Of a stretch of 64,000 nucleotides of DNA, positions 27,826 through 35,720 are shown one piece after another (positions within the stretch are counted from its first letter, which is position 1; every line of letters begins with the position of its first letter). The notes under the pieces are model-generated. The model was not told the DNA's origin. It did not search any database and saw only the letters and a list, made by a program, of their open reading frames with translations. The translations under genes were made by a program, and so were the position numbers. The DNA comes from Pelodictyon luteolum DSM 273 (GTDB lineage: Bacteria > Bacteroidota > Chlorobiia > Chlorobiales > Chlorobiaceae): positions 2,300,843 to 2,364,842 of the forward strand of contig NC_007512.1 of assembly GCF_000012485.1 (NCBI RefSeq), read 5' to 3'.

Positions 27826-27838
27826 TTCAGGCCCGTTT

Positions 27839-28366
27839 TCAGTTACGATTGGTGGAAAGATCCTGGATCATGCTGTCCACGACCTTTTTCTGCACATCAG
27901 CATCCAGCACGCCGCGAATAATTTTCTCAGCGCCACGGACGGCCAGATCTGCAACTTCGTTGCGGAGCTCGGCAAGCGCACGGCGCTTCTCCTGCTCAAT
28001 TTCTTCTTTTGCGGCACTGATCATCTTCTGCGACTCCTGATGAGCCTTTTCAGTGATCTCCGCACGGATCTTCTCGGCATATTCCCTGCCTTCGCGGATG
28101 ACCCTGTCGGCTTCTGCATCGGCTTTGGCAAGCAACTCCCTGTTCTGGCGGAGGATTGCTTCAGACTCTTCTTTCGCACCGTGTGCACGGTCGATGGAAG
28201 ACTGGATACCTTTCTCGCGCTCTTCAAGCGCACTGATGATCGGACCCCAGGCTATCTTCTTCAAGATGATGAGCACGAGGACGAAAGTGATGGTCGTCCA
28301 GAAAATCAAACCGGGTTCAGGGCTCAGAAGACTGCCGGCAAGTAGGATGTTTCCCGACGTAAGCAT
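27839..28366 (-). CDS. atpF: ATP synthase F0 subunit b
   Basis: Peripheral-stalk subunit of 175 aa with one N-terminal membrane helix ([18 protein letters not shown], about 17-34) followed by a long charged coiled coil rich in Glu, Lys and Arg. I start at ATG 28366; the alternative TTG at 28372 adds only two residues. There is no second b-type (b') gene here, so a homodimer is expected. It is separated from atpE by about 105 bases holding a strong hairpin and a 12-bp palindrome. Confidence 0.94.
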   Translation of the reverse strand: MLTSGNILLAGSLLSPEPGLIFWTTITFVLVLIILKKIAWGPIISALEEREKGIQSSIDRAHGAKEESEAILRQNRELLAKADAEADRVIREGREYAEKIRAEITEKAHQESQKMISAAKEEIEQEKRRALAELRNEVADLAVRGAEKIIRGVLDADVQKKVVDSMIQDLSTNRN

Positions 28367-28377
28367 GGACAATGTTT

Positions 28378-28433
28378 ACCGTTAACGGTTGATAAAATCC
28401 GATTGCGGCCGAGGCGAACCCTGCCGCAATCGG
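28378..28433 (-). promoter_or_regulatory. Hairpin and palindrome in the atpE-atpF gap
   Basis: On the minus strand a perfect 11-bp stem CCGATTGCGGC/GCCGCAATCGG with a 13-nt loop (28433-28399) is followed by ATTTTATC. It looks like a partial intrinsic terminator placed after atpE. Just downstream is the perfect 12-bp palindrome ACCGTTAACGGT (28378-28389), 11 bases before the atpF ATG. The likely effect is higher expression of the c subunit (many copies per ring) than of b and delta; that is inference. Confidence 0.6.
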
Positions 28434-28471
28434 GATGACTTCTGTGTCGCTCTCGTAGGCTTAGAAAAAGC

Positions 28472-28699
28472 TTACTTGAGGGCGAGAAGCACACAGATAA
28501 CCTCACCGAACAGCGCAACACCCTCGATAAGAGCAGCTGCGATGATCATGGTGGTACGGATATCGGAAGTTGCCTCAGGCTGGCGGGCGGTACCCTCTGC
28601 CGCAGAAGCTGCGATGTTACCGATACCAAGGCCTGCGCCGATGACTGCAAGGCCGGCGCCGAGACCTGCGCCCAAATAACCCAATCCAATTCCTTCCAT
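28472..28699 (-). CDS. atpE: ATP synthase F0 subunit c
   Basis: Proteolipid of the rotor ring, 75 aa. Two membrane helices frame the polar loop ARQPEA. The first helix is glycine-rich (GYLGAGLGAGLAVIGAGLGIG), and the second carries the ion-binding glutamate in AALIEGVALFGEV. The sodium-type Gln/Ser ligand set is not obvious, so proton coupling is likely. It has its own good spacing: 117 bases after atpB and 105 before atpF. Confidence 0.96.
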   Translation of the reverse strand: MEGIGLGYLGAGLGAGLAVIGAGLGIGNIAASAAEGTARQPEATSDIRTTMIIAAALIEGVALFGEVICVLLALK

Positions 28700-28816
28700 C
28701 TTGTAATTACCTCCGTTTGTTGTTTTAAGTTGTTCGCTAACGCTGACTAGCAGTATTGAACCTGTTGATGAAAAGCCGAAAAATACTACTTATTCCCCAA
28801 TAATCCAGACATCTTT

Positions 28817-29842
28817 TCAGTGGTGCGCCGCTTCGGCCTCACCGCCCTCATGCGCCGTGGCAAGCCCGATGAAGAGCGCCGAGAGCATGGTGAAGATGAA
28901 GGCCTGCAGGAACGCCACGAAAATCTCAAGCAGGTAGATGAAGATTGAAAAGGGGACCGATACTGCAGCCGCGACGACATAGCTCTTAAGGATGAAGCTG
29001 ATGAAGATCAGGCTGAGAATGACGATATGACCGGCCGTCATGTTTGCAAACAGACGGACAGTGAGCGCAAACGGCTTTGTAAAGAGGCCGATCACTTCGA
29101 TCGGGATCATGATGATCCAGAGCGACCAGTGGGTACCTGCAGTCAGGTGCGTGAGATAACCTTTCAGCCCGTGAGCCTTGAGAGAGGCGGCCTGGGTGAT
29201 GAAGAACGTGAAGACTGCGAGCGTCAGAGTAACGTTGATGTTGCCGGTGGCCGTCGCGCCGTAGGGAATGAGACCGAGGATGTTGCAGAGCAGGATGAAC
29301 ATGAACACCGTCAGCAGATAGGGCAGATGAGCCTCGTAGCCGTGGCCGATGTTTGACTTGGCCACGTCGAGGCGGATGAACTCGACGAGCGCCTCCATGG
29401 TGTTGGCCACGCCGGAAGGCGCGGTCTTCGGGGTGATCTTACGGTAGGCTGCGCCGACAAAGGAAAAAAGGACGAGGAGAATGGCCGAAACGATCCAGAG
29501 CATCACAACGTGCTTCGTGATGGATATGTCGATGCCGAAAACCGGGGGAAGGGTGGGAAGATGGATCGTGCCGAAAGGCTCGAAGGAGAAACTGTGAGAG
29601 TTGAGGATGTGATGCATGATCACGTCGCCTGCCTTCTCATCTTCGTGCCCGGCAGGCTCTGCGTGAGCAGGCTCCAGGGCGGGGTCGACTGCGGCCTCAG
29701 CGTGCGCAGCGACGACGGCGGCAACCGGGGCGGCATGCTCTTCGGATGCCTGCACCGGCAGGTATGCATTCAGCAGAAGTGGCGCCAGAAGCGCCATGAC
29801 CCTAAAAAAACCTTTGATCTGAATGACTTTGACCCGTTTCAT
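28817..29842 (-). CDS. atpB: ATP synthase F0 subunit a
   Basis: Stator channel subunit, 341 aa. The essential arginine lies in [14 protein letters not shown], and the C-terminal helices [22 protein letters not shown] are standard. The N-terminus is unusually long: a signal-like hydrophobic stretch (about 13-32) followed by roughly 50 residues rich in Ala, His and Glu before the first canonical segment. Long N-termini of this sort occur in Bacteroidetes and Chlorobi relatives. The ATG overlaps the preceding gene by ATGA. Confidence 0.95.
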   Translation of the reverse strand: MKRVKVIQIKGFFRVMALLAPLLLNAYLPVQASEEHAAPVAAVVAAHAEAAVDPALEPAHAEPAGHEDEKAGDVIMHHILNSHSFSFEPFGTIHLPTLPPVFGIDISITKHVVMLWIVSAILLVLFSFVGAAYRKITPKTAPSGVANTMEALVEFIRLDVAKSNIGHGYEAHLPYLLTVFMFILLCNILGLIPYGATATGNINVTLTLAVFTFFITQAASLKAHGLKGYLTHLTAGTHWSLWIIMIPIEVIGLFTKPFALTVRLFANMTAGHIVILSLIFISFILKSYVVAAAVSVPFSIFIYLLEIFVAFLQAFIFTMLSALFIGLATAHEGGEAEAAHH

Positions 29843-30225
29843 GCAGCGTTCTTTTTCTGTTTGTTCTTCCGTTGGTAGCCGAGGATTTCGACGATCACAT
29901 AAATACAGTAAAAAGCGAAAAACGAGAGCACGAAATCGTTGATGACGGCCAGGTCCCTCAGAATGACGAGGGCGACGAGGACCATCAGGACGAGAAGCCT
30001 GACAACGAGACCGCCGAACACCACTTTGGTGAACACCTGCGATTCCCGGTCAAACGCGTACTCAAAGAGCAGGTAGCCGGCAAGCGTGTTCGTGACGATC
30101 ATGACCCAGGCAATGAAAACCGAGCGGAGATCCACGCTGCCGGGTGCAAGCCCGTAGGCTATCACCCCCCATAAAATGACGGACAAGATACATAACTTTA
30201 ACAGAAAATCAAACAATGGTTTCAT
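29839..30225 (-). CDS. Small membrane protein in the atp operon, AtpI-like
   Basis: 128 aa with four predicted membrane helices (about 8-28, 34-56, 68-92 and 98-116) and a basic tail RKNKQKK. Size, topology and position upstream of atpB match AtpI (UncI), a factor that helps c-ring assembly, but sequence similarity is weak by eye. It overlaps atpB by ATGA and lies 18 bases after atpZ. If not AtpI, it is an uncharacterised F0-associated membrane protein. Confidence 0.7.
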   Translation of the reverse strand: MKPLFDFLLKLCILSVILWGVIAYGLAPGSVDLRSVFIAWVMIVTNTLAGYLLFEYAFDRESQVFTKVVFGGLVVRLLVLMVLVALVILRDLAVINDFVLSFFAFYCIYVIVEILGYQRKNKQKKNAA

Positions 30226-30243
30226 CGCCGGGGCTGGTTCTGG

Positions 30244-30501
30244 TTAACGGGGGTGCCTCCCTTTGCGGTTGGCTGCACGGAGCACCTTCCACAGCACAAG
30301 CGACATTCCGGCCATGCCGAGAAGGACGCCGAGCAGGAGAAGGAAGGGGGAGGATCCGAGCTGCTCGTCTGCCCAGTAGCCGAGCAGCACAAACAGGGCA
30401 AAGCTCACGGCAATCTGCAGGCCGATGCCCAGATAGTCCGAGAGTGCGCGGACAGAACGGCCGAAATAGTCCGGGAATCGCTCATCATCCTGCTTCTGCA
30501 T
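30244..30501 (-). CDS. atpZ: ATP synthase-associated protein AtpZ-like
   Basis: 85-aa protein with two membrane helices (about 24-46 and 49-68) and a basic C-terminus. The YLGIGLQIAVSFALFVLLGYWADEQLGSSPFLLLLGVLLGMAGM pattern, seen here as GLQIAVSFALFVLLGYWADE then LLLLGVLLGMAGM, fits the AtpZ/AtpI-2 family linked to F0 assembly or Mg2+ supply. I use ATG 30501 because a GAGGGGGG site lies just upstream; an earlier start has none. First gene of the F0 operon. Confidence 0.82.
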   Translation of the reverse strand: MQKQDDERFPDYFGRSVRALSDYLGIGLQIAVSFALFVLLGYWADEQLGSSPFLLLLGVLLGMAGMSLVLWKVLRAANRKGRHPR

Positions 30502-30694
30502 CGTCCGGCCCCCCTCTGGTTGCACTAGGTAGCTCTCATCTGTCCATGAAGATAACACTCTTGCCCGACATCGTGAAGCTCCCGGTGCATTTAGGCGAAA
30601 GGAGATTCGCGTTGCAGGAAATTGCTATTTTCCACCCAAAGGCCGGACGCGGAAGGCTACGGCATGGCAACCCCCGGAAATACACAACTGAATT

Positions 30695-31486
30695 ATGGAA
30701 CAGGAACAGCATCTCCGCCATGAGGGCAATGCGGCATTCATCACCCCCGAAACCTTCGGCAGCTCCGGCGGCATCCTTGCACTGCAGAGCACGCGCCGGG
30801 GCGGCCTGAGCCCCGACCCATGGAGATCCCTCAACCTCGGGGAAAACACCCGCGACGACCCTCAGCGGGTACAGAATAATATGCAGGTCCTGGCCTCAGC
30901 GGCCGGCTTCGATGCATCGCGGACCGTCGGATCCCTGCAGGTTCACGGCACTGAGGTGCTCCATGCCCGGCAGCCCGGACGCCACAGCGGTTACGATGCA
31001 TTCATCACCGACACCCAAGACCTCTGGCTCTGCATCTTCACCGCCGACTGCCTGCCGGTGTTCCTCTATGATCCGGAACACCGTGCCGTCGGCGCAGCGC
31101 ACGCAGGATGGCAGGGAACAGCCGCAGGGATAGCCGTAAAGACCCTGCATGCGATGGGGGAAGCGTTCGGATCACGGCCGGAATCCTGCGAAGCATGGAT
31201 CGGCACAGGGATCAGCGGAAAAGAGTACGAGGTGGGGGCGGAAGTTGCCGCGGCATTTCCAGAGGAATGCAGTATTCCGGGCGATGAGGGAAAACGCTTT
31301 CTGGACCTTGCTGCGGCCAACCGCATGCAGCTCCTGCAGGCGGGAGTGGCCGGAGGGCAAGTGGAGCATGCGCCCTACTGTTCCTTCAGGGACGAAGGGA
31401 TGTTCTTCTCCTACCGGCGGGACAACGGCCGGACGGGAAGGATGGCTGCGGTAATCGGTATCAGGCCCGGCAGTCCTCACCCTTGA
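30695..31486 (+). CDS. pgeF: Purine nucleoside phosphorylase / laccase-domain protein (YfiH family)
   Basis: Cytosolic zinc enzyme of 263 aa in the YfiH/LACC1 family, which includes adenosine phosphorylases/deaminases and the PgeF peptidoglycan-editing factor. Family motifs are SLQVHGTEVLHA, the metal cysteine in FTADCLPV, the metal histidine in AAHAGWQGT, and a C-terminal CSFRDEGMFFSYRRDNGRTGR (given in part: FFSYRRDNGRTGR). Physiological role is unresolved. Its last 26 bases overlap an antisense-strand small gene. Confidence 0.88.
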   Translation: MEQEQHLRHEGNAAFITPETFGSSGGILALQSTRRGGLSPDPWRSLNLGENTRDDPQRVQNNMQVLASAAGFDASRTVGSLQVHGTEVLHARQPGRHSGYDAFITDTQDLWLCIFTADCLPVFLYDPEHRAVGAAHAGWQGTAAGIAVKTLHAMGEAFGSRPESCEAWIGTGISGKEYEVGAEVAAAFPEECSIPGDEGKRFLDLAAANRMQLLQAGVAGGQVEHAPYCSFRDEGMFFSYRRDNGRTGRMAAVIGIRPGSPHP

Positions 31487-31670
31487 CAGCGACCAGCATG
31501 GTGCCGATCCTGTCTTCAAGCTCACGGATTCTCTCAAGCTCACCCGGGCTCAGCTCCTCAAAGGATGCCTCGCACCCGGAGAATGAAAGGATCGTCTTGC
31601 CAAGCTCCCTCTCCAGACTCCGTATCTCCTCGATCTGGGACTGGGTTAATGCAGAAAGGGTTGGAAGCAT
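31461..31670 (-). CDS. Small acidic helical protein of unknown function
   Basis: 69 aa. The start is well supported by an AGGAGGTGG Shine-Dalgarno 4-6 bases upstream, the best in this part of the window. The protein is mostly helical, with two repeated heptad-like stretches (SQIEEIRSLERELGKTI and GELERIRELEDRIGTML) joined by a loop with one Cys (GCEAS), and a second Cys near the end (EDCRA). No membrane segment or signal. I do not recognise the family. It overlaps the 3' end of pgeF by 26 bases on the opposite strand. Confidence 0.6.
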   Translation of the reverse strand: MLPTLSALTQSQIEEIRSLERELGKTILSFSGCEASFEELSPGELERIRELEDRIGTMLVAVKGEDCRA

Positions 31671-31783
31671 CGGCCACCTCCTGTTGGATTATGTTCGCGT
31701 TTGACTCATTCCTCTAACTCACCGTCCACTCCAGAAAGAGCGCACATAACGTAATTATAACACATAGGCTGAACACCGCACAG

Positions 31784-31812
31784 TTGTTTCATAACAGCAT
31801 TTAGCCTAAATT
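31784..31812 (+). promoter_or_regulatory. Candidate bchU promoter
   Basis: TTGTTT (31784-31789) and TAAATT (31807-31812) are separated by 17 bp. The second hexamer lies within the perfect 12-bp palindrome AAATTTAAATTT (31808-31819). Each hexamer matches the consensus at 4/6. The 182-base gap before bchU is AT-rich, unlike its surroundings, which supports a promoter region in general. Confidence 0.35.
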
Positions 31813-31868
31813 TAAATTTTACTGTGTTCGGTATTCTCCTTCTTACAACAATAAGCATAACGCCAACC

Positions 31869-32888
31869 ATGAACGAAATAGCGTTACTGAAACAAAACCA
31901 CAGAGCCAACGAGCTGATTTTCAAGGGACTTGTGGAATTCGGATGTTTCAAGGCCGCCCTGGAACTCGATCTTTTCGCCCTGCTTGCAGATGGAGCAAAA
32001 GATACTGCAACTCTGGCCAGAGAAGCAGGTGCTGTACCCCCGAGGCTCGGCATGCTCCTTGAGGCTCTCCGCCAGATCGGCGTAACTACTGAAAATGCCG
32101 GCCAGTGGGACCTCACCCCGATGGCAAGAACCATGTTCGTCCCCGCTGCCGATCAACCCAACATGTTTATGGTTCCGGTGGCCAAAGCCATGGCGCACCT
32201 TGCCGACAGCTTCTACCTGAAAATGGCCGATGCGGTCAAGGGAAATCTCAACTTCAAGGGCGAAGTACCCTATCCGCCTGTAACACGCGAAGACAACTGG
32301 TACTTCGAGGAGATCCACCGAAGCAACGCCCATTTCGCCATCAAACTCCTGCTTGAAGAGGCCCGCCTTGAAGGCACCAAAACCCTTGTCGACGTCGGAG
32401 GCGGCATCGGCGACATCTCCGCAGCCCTTCTGAAAAAGCATCCGCAGCTCGACTCCACCATCCTCAACCTTCCCGGCGCCATCGGCCTGGTCGATGAGAA
32501 TGCCGTCGCACAGGGCGTCGGGGGACGGCTCCGCGGAGCAGCCGTGGACATCTACAAGGATGCCTATCCGGCAGCCGATGCCGTGATGTTCTGCAGAATC
32601 CTCTATTCAGCAAACGAACAGCTGACCGAAATGATGTGCAGGAAGGCCTATGACGCCGTTCCGGCCGGAGGCAAAGTCCTGATCCTCGACATGATCGTCG
32701 ATGACCGGGAGAACCCCAACTTCGACTACCTGAGCCACTACATCCTCGGCGCCGGCATGCCGTTCTCCGTGCTCGGGTTCAAGTCGCAGGAAGCCTACCG
32801 ACAGATACTCGAGTCGATCGGCTTCACCGATGTGCGCATGGTCCGCAAATACGACCACCTGCTCTGCGAAGCGGTCAAGCCCGCCTGA
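31869..32888 (+). CDS. bchU: Bacteriochlorophyllide C-20 methyltransferase
   Basis: SAM-dependent methyltransferase that methylates the C-20 meso position of chlorosome bacteriochlorophylls, converting the d-type to the c-type (or e) pigment. 339 aa: an N-terminal dimerisation/winged-helix domain (NELIFKGLVEFGCFKAALELDLF) and a Rossmann domain with SAM motif LVDVGGGIGDISAALL. The pattern PVTREDNWYFEEIHRSNA and the long C-terminal FDYLSHYILGAGMPFSVLGF match what I recall of the Chlorobaculum tepidum BchU. ATG 31869 is chosen; an upstream start would add a non-conserved leader. The reading frame is intact, unlike in strains that make BChl d through bchU mutation. Confidence 0.93.
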   Translation: MNEIALLKQNHRANELIFKGLVEFGCFKAALELDLFALLADGAKDTATLAREAGAVPPRLGMLLEALRQIGVTTENAGQWDLTPMARTMFVPAADQPNMFMVPVAKAMAHLADSFYLKMADAVKGNLNFKGEVPYPPVTREDNWYFEEIHRSNAHFAIKLLLEEARLEGTKTLVDVGGGIGDISAALLKKHPQLDSTILNLPGAIGLVDENAVAQGVGGRLRGAAVDIYKDAYPAADAVMFCRILYSANEQLTEMMCRKAYDAVPAGGKVLILDMIVDDRENPNFDYLSHYILGAGMPFSVLGFKSQEAYRQILESIGFTDVRMVRKYDHLLCEAVKPA

Positions 32889-32946
32889 GACACCGGCGCC
32901 AGGAGGGCGCAGCCCTTTGCCGGCGTCGCCCCGGATGCAAACAAGA

Positions 32947-32982
32947 AAAGCCTTCTTCCCGTACTGCAGGGAAGAAGGCTTT
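32947..32982. terminator. Bidirectional terminator between bchU and the CoA-transferase
   Basis: Perfect 14-bp inverted repeat AAAGCCTTCTTCCC (32947-32960) / GGGAAGAAGGCTTT (32969-32982) with an 8-nt loop. T-rich sequence follows on the plus strand and the A-rich 5' flank gives T residues on the minus strand, so it can serve both convergent genes. Confidence 0.88.
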
Positions 32983-33043
32983 CTCTTTACACTGAAACAG
33001 GCACGGCAGAATCAGCATGCCGCCCGCTGCCGGCCAAGGGGCG

Positions 33044-34342
33044 CTAGCAGCATATCGATGACTTATTGTAGGCCCCGTAGACGGCATGTGCCTCCCTGCA
33101 GATATCCTCGCGGAAATCCGGGTGGGCGATGCTGGCAAGCGCTTCAGCCCGCTGGCGGAGGTTCTTGCCGTGCAGGTTGACAATGCCGTATTCAGTCACC
33201 ACGTACTGCACATGGGCACGCGTTGTCACCACACCGGCACCCGGCTGGAGGCGGGGGACGATCCGCGAGAGCCCCTTGCGCGTCGTCGAAGGCAGCGCAA
33301 TGATCGGCTTGCCGCCGGGAGAAAGAGCGGCGCCCCTGATGAAGTCCATCTGGCCGCCGACACCGGAGAAATGCCTCTGGCCTATCGAATCCGCACAGAC
33401 CTGGCCGCTCATGTCGATTTCAATGGCGCTGTTGATGGCCGTAACCTTCGGGTTCTTACGGATCTCTCGGGTGTCGTTCACGTAATCGGAAGGAAACATC
33501 TCCACGAGCGGGTTGTCATCGACAAAGTCATAGAGGCGGCGTGTCCCGACAAGGAAGCTCGCCACGATGATGTCGCGGTGGGTGTTCTTCTTCGAACCGT
33601 TGATGACCCCTTTTTCCACCAGTTCGACAACACCGTCCGAAAACATCTCGGAGTGGATGCCGAGGTCGCGATGACCGGACAAGGCCGCAAGGGCAGCGTC
33701 GGGAATGGCGCCGATGCCCATCTGCAGTGTAGCCCCGTCCTCGACGATGCCAGCGATATGGCGACCGATGCTGAGCTCGATCTCGGTCAGCTCATGAGCT
33801 GCGGTCTCGGGAAGCTGGTCATCGACATCGACCATAGCATGGATCCTGCTGACATGCAGCATTCCCTCGCCGTGTGTACGTGGCATATTAGGGTTGACCT
33901 GTGCAATCACAAGCTTTGCCCCGTGAACGGCGGCAAGCGCGGAATCGACTGATACGCCGAGCGAACAGAATCCGTGGCGGTCAGGAGGGGAAACATGGAC
34001 AAGGGCAACGTCGAGGGGAAGCACGCCGTTCAGGAACAGCGAAGGAACGTCTGAGAGAAAGACCGGAATGGCGTCTGCATCGCCCCCCTGTACAGCGGAA
34101 CGGACATTCCTGCCGACAAAGAGCGAGTTCAGGCGGAAGCTTTCACGGTATTCAGGTCGCACATAGGCGGCCTCTCCTTCCGTGTGCAGGCTGACGATCT
34201 CCACGTCTCTCAACTCATCGGCCCTCCCGACCATGGCGTCGATGAGCCGCTGCGGGGTTGCCGCTGCAGTATGCAGAAACACCCGGTCGCCCGACTTTAT
34301 CCTGGAAACCGCCTCCTCAGCGGAAAGCGCGTGATACTTCAT
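33044..34342 (-). CDS. Acetyl-CoA hydrolase/transferase family protein
   Basis: Class I CoA-transferase family, 432 aa, with the N-terminal half opening AEEAVSRIKSGDRVFLHTAAATPQ and the C-terminal half holding GVGGQMDFIRGA, LPSTTRKG and VVTEYGIVNLHGKNL. Members include 4-hydroxybutyrate, acetate/succinate and butyrate CoA-transferases, so the acid substrate cannot be assigned. In a reductive-TCA autotroph an acetate:succinyl-CoA type exchange is plausible. It begins 30 bases after ftsZ ends and may be read from the dcw transcript. Confidence 0.88.
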   Translation of the reverse strand: MKYHALSAEEAVSRIKSGDRVFLHTAAATPQRLIDAMVGRADELRDVEIVSLHTEGEAAYVRPEYRESFRLNSLFVGRNVRSAVQGGDADAIPVFLSDVPSLFLNGVLPLDVALVHVSPPDRHGFCSLGVSVDSALAAVHGAKLVIAQVNPNMPRTHGEGMLHVSRIHAMVDVDDQLPETAAHELTEIELSIGRHIAGIVEDGATLQMGIGAIPDAALAALSGHRDLGIHSEMFSDGVVELVEKGVINGSKKNTHRDIIVASFLVGTRRLYDFVDDNPLVEMFPSDYVNDTREIRKNPKVTAINSAIEIDMSGQVCADSIGQRHFSGVGGQMDFIRGAALSPGGKPIIALPSTTRKGLSRIVPRLQPGAGVVTTRAHVQYVVTEYGIVNLHGKNLRQRAEALASIAHPDFREDICREAHAVYGAYNKSSICC

Positions 34343-34371
34343 GACAAGAATTGTCTAGCAGAAAAACCCTG

Positions 34372-35682
34372 TCAGATCCAATTTTTTGTTCGGCGAAGAT
34401 GGGCCGGAAGATCTGACTGACCTTTCTGAATTATATCTTCATGTTCTCCATTCCGTCCGGCGGAGGCACGACCGAACCCGCCGCCCTGGCCATCTGTCAT
34501 TCGCCCGGCCGCATCATAGGGGCCGGATATCTGGATATTCTTTCTGATGTAGGCAGGAACCCTGAGATCCTCGTCCGGACGCTCCGCGGCAGCTCCCTGC
34601 TGAGCGGCGAAGGGCATCTGATGTGAACGGTGCTGCCGGGGCGGAACCGTCCTCATTCCGGAAGTCATGGCTGGCGGCTCCTCCCGCTCCCGGGGCTTCG
34701 GCGGCTCCTGGTCCTTGCGCTTGAATCCGGTGACGATGACCGTCACCCGGACCTCGCCGCCGACGAGCTGCTCGTCGACATAGCCGTTGATGATTTTGGC
34801 CTCCCCTCCTGCCTGTTCGGCAATGAAGCTCATAGCCTCAGAAAGGTCGCGCATGCTGACCCCTCCGGTGATGTTCACCAGCACGCCTTTCGATCCATTG
34901 ATGGAGATTCCCTCGAGCAGCGGACTGCCGAGCGCGTCCGAAGCCGCTTTGAGGGCGCAGCGCTCGCCGGCGGCTGCCGCCGATCCCATGACTGCATCTC
35001 CTGCCCCCGACATGATGCTGCGCACGTCAGCGAAATCAACATTGACGTGTCCGTGGCTCGTTATGATATCGGCAATCCCCTTTGCGGCGCGGTAGAGGAC
35101 GTCATTGGCCATATTGTAAGCTTCTGTGGCGCTGACCCCCTCCTCTGCGATGCTGAGGATCTTTTCGTTTTCGACGATGATGAGGGTGTCGATGTACTTA
35201 CGCAGCTCGGCAATGCCCCCGTCGGCAATGCGTGCTTTCACGTCGCCCTCGAACCCGAACGGGCGTGTGACCACTCCGATGGTGAGGATGCCCATGTTCC
35301 GGGCGATTGAGGCGATGACCGGAGCCGCACCCGTTCCGGTGCCCTTACCCATGCCGGCGGTGATGAAGACCATGTCGGCGCCCTCGAGCTGGGCAGCGAT
35401 GATGTCGCGGTCGTCATCTGCCGCCTGTCGGCCCTGTGCAGGATCCGCGCCGGCACCAAGCCCGCCGGTGGCCCGCCGTCCGATCTGCACCCGAAGCGGA
35501 GCCTTGGAGTTCAGAAGGGCCTGGCGGTCGGTGTTCATCACGATGTATTCCACGCCGCTGATCTTGCGGTCGATCATGTTGTTGACGGCGTTTCCTCCGC
35601 AGCCGCCAACGCCGACGATCCTGATCGTAACGCCTTTCGACTGGTCGCTGTCGAACAGGCCCGGATCGAGTTCAAATGCCAT
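34372..35682 (-). CDS. ftsZ: Cell division protein FtsZ
   Basis: Tubulin-like GTPase that forms the division ring, 436 aa. The N-terminal [14 protein letters not shown], the tubulin signature reading [12 protein letters not shown] (lysine where many FtsZs have glycine), and the T7 catalytic loop [11 protein letters not shown] are present. A variable linker (about 330-420) ends in the conserved C-terminal peptide DLPAHLRR, the FtsA-binding site. Last of the classical dcw genes, 38 bases after ftsA. Confidence 0.97.
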   Translation of the reverse strand: MAFELDPGLFDSDQSKGVTIRIVGVGGCGGNAVNNMIDRKISGVEYIVMNTDRQALLNSKAPLRVQIGRRATGGLGAGADPAQGRQAADDDRDIIAAQLEGADMVFITAGMGKGTGTGAAPVIASIARNMGILTIGVVTRPFGFEGDVKARIADGGIAELRKYIDTLIIVENEKILSIAEEGVSATEAYNMANDVLYRAAKGIADIITSHGHVNVDFADVRSIMSGAGDAVMGSAAAAGERCALKAASDALGSPLLEGISINGSKGVLVNITGGVSMRDLSEAMSFIAEQAGGEAKIINGYVDEQLVGGEVRVTVIVTGFKRKDQEPPKPREREEPPAMTSGMRTVPPRQHRSHQMPFAAQQGAAAERPDEDLRVPAYIRKNIQISGPYDAAGRMTDGQGGGFGRASAGRNGEHEDIIQKGQSDLPAHLRRTKNWI

Positions 35683-35720
35683 GGCTTATCGCCCTCCCAT
35701 TTCTTGTTCCGCAGTCCGCC

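Noticed and set aside
30216..30809. Open frame on the plus strand opposite atpZ
   Set aside because: Shadow of atpZ and its promoter region; translation is Arg/Ser/Ala-rich without pattern.
34372..35682. Lysine in the FtsZ tubulin signature (GMGKGTGTG) as a defect
   Set aside because: All other GTP-binding and catalytic residues are intact, and I believe the substitution is tolerated in related FtsZ proteins; not evidence of loss of function.
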